15,297 nucleotides of DNA, taken from the NCBI RefSeq assembly GCF_004570345.1, contig NZ_SPQM01000117.1, forward strand, positions 1 through 15,297, in the 5' to 3' direction. The notes beneath the pieces were generated by a model, which ran no database searches, had not been told where the DNA came from, and saw nothing but the letters and a program-made list of their open reading frames with translations. Within the stretch, counting starts at the first letter, position 1. The number at the start of each line of letters is the position of its first letter. A program made the position numbers and the translations under genes. This document shows, one piece after another, positions 12,945-15,297 of this stretch. Source of the DNA: Blastococcus sp. CT_GayMR20 (lineage in GTDB: Bacteria > Actinomycetota > Actinomycetes > Mycobacteriales > Geodermatophilaceae).

Positions 12945-13729
12945 CCCTTCCCGTCCGCCCCGGCGCCGTCCGCCCGGCCGCCCGTCCGGCGGGACCCGAC
13001 CCGCTGGCCCCGCTGCTGGACCTGCCCGGCGTTCGGGAAGCCTCCGATGCCGCGCGGAAAGGCATCGACCGCCTGCTCGGCCACAAGGTGCTCCGGCGCG
13101 AGTCGGCCGGGGTGAGCACCGAGTCCGCACTCCGCGGGGCCCGGGCGTCCGCCGCCCTCGAGGGGGTCGACGTCCCGCTGGCCGAGCTGCGCGCGGGCGC
13201 CGTGACCGATCCCGTCGTCCAGGGCGCCCTGCGGGTCTCGGCCGGCCTCGGCTCGATGGTGGAGACCTGGACCCGCGCACCGGGGCAGGTGCTGGCCCGG
13301 TTGCACGTCCTGGCCGCCGCCGACCTCGCCGACCGCGCGGACCTCGGGCGGCCCGCACCCCATGCCGGGGCGCGGCTGTCCGGCCTCTTCTCCGTCATCA
13401 CGGGGACGACCACGGCGCCCGCCGTCCTCGTGGCCGGCCTGGTGCACGCGGAGCTGGCCGCTCTCGCCCCGTTCGGGACGGCGGACGGCGTCGTCGCCCG
13501 GGCTGCCGGCCGCCTGACCATGATCACCCGCGGTCTCGACCCGAAGGCGGTCTCCGTGCCCGAGGTGGGATTCGCCGAGCTGGGGCGGGACAGCTACGCC
13601 GCGGCGCTCGCCGGATACGCGGGCGGGACGCCGGAGGGTGTCGCCGGCTGGCTGGTCCACTGCTGTCGGGCGACCGAGCACGGCGGGCTGGAGGGCCTGG
13701 CCATCTGCGAGAGCCTGCTGCGCGGCTGA
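12941..13729 (+). CDS. Fic-like protein with degenerate catalytic motif
   Basis: This 262-residue, mostly helical protein shows a distant Fic/DOC layout. ALRGARASAALEG (residues 63-75) contains the [S/T]xxxE[G/N] inhibitory-helix pattern (S70, E74, G75). Later, HAELAALAPFGTADGVVARAAGRL (169-191) aligns with the Fic core HPFx[D/E]GN[G][K/R]xxR. There the catalytic His is Ala176, the acidic residue Thr180 and the first Arg Val184, while Pro177, Phe178, Gly183 and Arg187 remain. Canonical AMP transfer therefore looks lost. Homologues in actinobacteria are often labelled Fic family or oxidoreductase, as far as I recall. The start GTG at 12941 has GAGGAG upstream. A leaderless ATG at 12866 would add 25 residues. 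It faces the histidine phosphatase gene divergently. Function is unknown. Confidence 0.7.
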   Translation: MTLPVRPGAVRPAARPAGPDPLAPLLDLPGVREASDAARKGIDRLLGHKVLRRESAGVSTESALRGARASAALEGVDVPLAELRAGAVTDPVVQGALRVSAGLGSMVETWTRAPGQVLARLHVLAAADLADRADLGRPAPHAGARLSGLFSVITGTTTAPAVLVAGLVHAELAALAPFGTADGVVARAAGRLTMITRGLDPKAVSVPEVGFAELGRDSYAAALAGYAGGTPEGVAGWLVHCCRATEHGGLEGLAICESLLRG

Positions 13730-13736
13730 GCGGTGC

Positions 13737-14030
13737 TCAGTGCGGCGCGAGGGTGAGTCCGACGAGGGCCGCGACGACCACGCCGATGGCACCGATCGCC
13801 GCGGCGGCCAGCCACCCGCCGGTGAGGGCACCCAGGACCGCGGCGCCGATGACGGCGAGCCACGGGCCGGAGAGGGAGAGGAAGAGGCCGAGTCGCCCGG
13901 AGGGGGACCGGCGACGACGCCGACGACGGGACGTGCGGGCGGTCTGACCGAAGAGGAACGCGGCGACGCAGACGGCCAGGACGGCCAGCCAGGCGAGCAC
14001 CACGGTGACCACGTCGGCAGGATGGACCAA
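13737..14030 (-). CDS. Small membrane protein of unknown function
   Basis: This ORF encodes up to 97 residues with three hydrophobic segments: about 7-29 (VVTVVLAWLAVLAVCVAAFLFG), 48-69 and 72-94. A highly basic SRRRRRRRS stretch (34-42) between the first two marks a cytoplasmic loop. No recognised domain is present. The frame opens with TTG at 14030, 34 bp after the HAD-IB stop on the same strand, so co-transcription is likely. A GTG at codon 7 is an equally plausible start, and neither has a good ribosome-binding site. The stop is 7 bp from the convergent Fic-like gene's stop. Confidence 0.6.
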   Translation of the reverse strand: MVHPADVVTVVLAWLAVLAVCVAAFLFGQTARTSRRRRRRRSPSGRLGLFLSLSGPWLAVIGAAVLGALTGGWLAAAAIGAIGVVVAALVGLTLAPH

Positions 14031-14064
14031 TGGGACGCGCGGGCGGGGGTGCCCCGCCGATGCG

Positions 14065-14916
14065 TCAGGCGCCGCGGCGCCGCCGTCGGCCGGAGAGCGG
14101 GCCGGTCGGCTCGACGGCGGCGACCAGGCCGGTGCGCAGTGCGCGGTGCCGCGCGTACCAGGCCAGCCCTACGACGGCCGCGCCCACGCCCACGGCCGCA
14201 CCGGTGACGACCGGCGTCGGAGGCGTGGAGAACCGGGCGCGCATGCTGACCGGCCGGGTGAACTGCAGCACCGGCCAGCCGTGCTCGAGGGCCGCCTTGC
14301 GCAGCCCCCGGTCGGGGTTGACCGCCGTCGGGTGGCCGACGGCCGTGAGCATCGGCAGGTCGGTGATCGAGTCGCTGTAGGCGTAGCAGTCGGTGAGGTC
14401 GTACCCGCCCTCCTCGGCGACCTCGCGCATCGCCGCGGCCTTGTTCTCGCCGTAGGCGTAGAAGTCGATCTCGCCGGTGTAGCGGCCGTCGGCGATGACC
14501 ATCCGGGTCGCGACGACCCGGTCGACGCCGAGCATCTCGCCGATCGGCTCCACCATCTCCGCGCCGCTGCTGGACACGATCACGATCTCCCGGCCGGCCG
14601 CGCGGTGCTCCTCGATCAGGTCGGCGGCCTCGGCGTAGACGAGCGGGTCGACGATCTCGTGCAGCGTCTCCCGGACGATGTCGTGCACCGTGGCGGCGTC
14701 CCAGCCGGTCACCATCGCGGTGAGCTGCGCCCGGAGGCGCTCCATCTGCTGGGCGTCGGCGCCGGCGAGGGAGAAGACCAACTGGGCGTAGGCGGTCTTG
14801 AGGACGGCGCGGCGGTTGATCAGCCCGCCGTTGAAGAACGGCCGGCCGAAGGCCAGGGTGCTGGACTTGGCGATGACCGTCTTGTCCAGGTCGAAGAACG
14901 CCGCTGCGCGGGTCAC
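14065..14916 (-). CDS. HAD-IB (SerB-like) phosphatase with C-terminal membrane anchor
   Basis: This 283-residue protein has HAD-IB motifs: motif I FFDLDKTVIAKSS (nucleophile D9, acid D11), motif II VSSSG (S115-S117), K159 and motif IV YSDSITDLPML (180-190). A helical cap lies between motifs I and II. The reaction is phosphomonoester hydrolysis. Homologues resemble phosphoserine phosphatase, but the DLDKT variant and the anchor suggest another substrate, perhaps lipid-linked. Residues 236-253 (VVTGAAVGVGAAVVGLAW) form one transmembrane helix, followed by a basic tail (RRRRR). The GTG start at 14916 is 8 nt after a TAGAGT -10 box, implying leaderless translation. The in-frame ATG at 14973 would place a 9-bp palindrome inside the coding region and is rejected. 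It is divergent from ssd, an arrangement conserved in many actinobacteria. Confidence 0.9.
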   Translation of the reverse strand: MTRAAAFFDLDKTVIAKSSTLAFGRPFFNGGLINRRAVLKTAYAQLVFSLAGADAQQMERLRAQLTAMVTGWDAATVHDIVRETLHEIVDPLVYAEAADLIEEHRAAGREIVIVSSSGAEMVEPIGEMLGVDRVVATRMVIADGRYTGEIDFYAYGENKAAAMREVAEEGGYDLTDCYAYSDSITDLPMLTAVGHPTAVNPDRGLRKAALEHGWPVLQFTRPVSMRARFSTPPTPVVTGAAVGVGAAVVGLAWYARHRALRTGLVAAVEPTGPLSGRRRRRGA

Positions 14917-14924
14917 AAGGCACG

Positions 14925-14930
14925 ACTCTA
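14925..14930 (-). promoter_or_regulatory. -10 element of the leaderless HAD-IB promoter
   Basis: TAGAGT on the minus strand fits TANNNT and is 8 nt from the GTG start. The expected -35 position falls inside the neighbouring 9-bp inverted repeat, so a protein bound there would affect this promoter directly. Confidence 0.5.
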
Positions 14931-14943
14931 AGTGGAGGGCAGA

Positions 14944-14967
14944 ACGGCGCGCGGCCCTGCGCGCCGT
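14944..14967. promoter_or_regulatory. 9-bp perfect inverted repeat in the HAD-IB/ssd divergent region
   Basis: ACGGCGCGC and GCGCGCCGT arms flank a 6-nt GGCCCT loop. It covers the -35 region of the HAD-IB promoter. It could be an operator or a cruciform-prone element. This is the strongest perfect stem noticed in an intergenic part of the window. Confidence 0.5.
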
Positions 14968-14972
14968 CCACA

Positions 14973-14998
14973 CCCGAACGGGTCATCCACAGTTCGGG
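14973..14998. promoter_or_regulatory. Second dyad, CCCGAAC-N12-GTTCGGG, upstream of ssd
   Basis: Perfect 7-bp arms are separated by 12 bp, 45 bp before the ssd start. The spacing suits a dimeric regulator contacting adjacent major grooves. Its position could control ssd, the HAD-IB gene or both. Confidence 0.4.
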
Positions 14999-15042
14999 GC
15001 CGGTTCTGGCACTGTCTGCCCATCCCGCGCTGGGGTGGGTGG

Positions 15043-15297
15043 GTGCCCGTTCCCCGCAGCAGAGTCCCCGGCCGGTCGGTCCGTCCGCTCGTCGTCAGCG
15101 CCGACGAGGTGCTGCTCGACGACCTCCTGCGCCTCCTGGCGGCAGCCGGTGCCGAACCCGAGCTCGCCACCGGCGGCCCGGCGCTGCGCCGCGCCCACCG
15201 CGACGCCCCGCTGGTGCTGGTCGGCGCCGACGCCCTCGCCGGCGGGGCGGTGCGCGTGCTCCCACGCCGGGCCGGTGTCGTCGTGGTGGCGACCCGG
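15043..15297 (+). CDS. ssd: Septum site-determining protein Ssd (CpaE-like), N-terminal part
   Basis: The first 85 residues are present and the gene runs off the window end. The segment has an N-terminal response-regulator-like alpha/beta fold (RPLVVSADEVLLDDLLRLLAAAGAEPELATGG, then PLVLVGADALAGG and VVVVATR). This is typical of the actinobacterial CpaE/Ssd family, whose C-terminal MinD-like ATPase domain would follow. Members influence septum placement and sit upstream of Tad/Flp pilus genes (tadA, tadB, tadC) in many actinobacteria. Translation probably starts at GTG 15043 behind a G-rich site. No in-frame ATG is nearby. It is divergent from the HAD-IB gene across 126 bp containing two dyads. 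Confidence 0.85.
   Translation, partial: MPVPRSRVPGRSVRPLVVSADEVLLDDLLRLLAAAGAEPELATGGPALRRAHRDAPLVLVGADALAGGAVRVLPRRAGVVVVATR

Noticed and set aside
12908..14986. 692-codon minus-strand open frame spanning HAD-IB, the small membrane gene and the Fic-like gene
   Set aside because: It is a low-complexity Arg/Gly/Pro translation overlapping three better-supported genes. Its openness reflects scarcity of stop codons at this GC content.
1..15297. Defence island, CRISPR array, toxin-antitoxin pair, prophage or transposon
   Set aside because: No direct-repeat arrays, transposase or integrase motifs, terminal inverted repeats, tRNA-like sequences or toxin/antitoxin pairs could be recognised. The Fic-like gene has no small antitoxin-like partner other than the doubtful 10-codon leader.

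Overview
The window is about 15.3 kb of very GC-rich DNA with third codon positions almost all G or C, many GTG/TTG starts and several leaderless-looking promoters. This is an actinobacterium. Gene content (a DUF4383 protein, a TIGR04222 protein with a Gly/Cys tail, a divergent ssd / HAD-IB pair, PAS-ANTAR, XRE-DUF5753) is compatible with Geodermatophilaceae such as Blastococcus, Geodermatophilus or Modestobacter. That placement is inference. It reads as an ordinary chromosomal segment: no rRNA, tRNA, CRISPR array, insertion sequence or prophage was seen.

Left part (1-3830): the 3' end of a probable hot-dog thioesterase faces a PlsC-type acyltransferase on the minus strand. Upstream of plsC lie a PAS-ANTAR regulator and a MocR-type GntR/aminotransferase regulator, also on the minus strand. 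A small one-helix membrane protein diverges from the MocR gene, and a second small ORF overlaps it on the opposite strand.

Middle (3839-7200): peptide deformylase, a phosphoglycolate-phosphatase-like HAD hydrolase and a flavodoxin-fold oxidoreductase form a tight plus-strand run starting from a leaderless-type promoter. An MFS exporter converges on them. Between the MFS gene and the next gene is a short, clear remnant of an FMN-dependent alpha-hydroxy-acid (lactate-type) dehydrogenase.

Right-middle (7202-11449): a GlgC-family nucleotidyltransferase, a convergent DUF4383 membrane protein, a small TPR protein whose ribosome-binding site lies in a perfect hairpin, an XRE-DUF5753 regulator, a divergent TIGR04222 protein sharing a TGCAA dyad with it, and a 70-residue Arg-rich protein with a hairpin directly before its start codon.

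Right (11475-15297): cobS with an upstream histidine phosphatase (possibly the alpha-ribazole phosphatase step of cobalamin nucleotide-loop assembly), then a divergent Fic-like protein with an intact inhibitory-type motif but a degraded catalytic loop. Next come a small membrane protein and a C-terminally anchored HAD-IB phosphatase on the minus strand, and the start of ssd (septum-site/CpaE-like). The HAD-IB/ssd intergenic region holds two strong dyads.

No complete novel multi-gene system is evident. The most unusual items are the pseudo-Fic protein, the dehydrogenase remnant, and the cluster of palindromes and hairpins placed at promoters and start codons.
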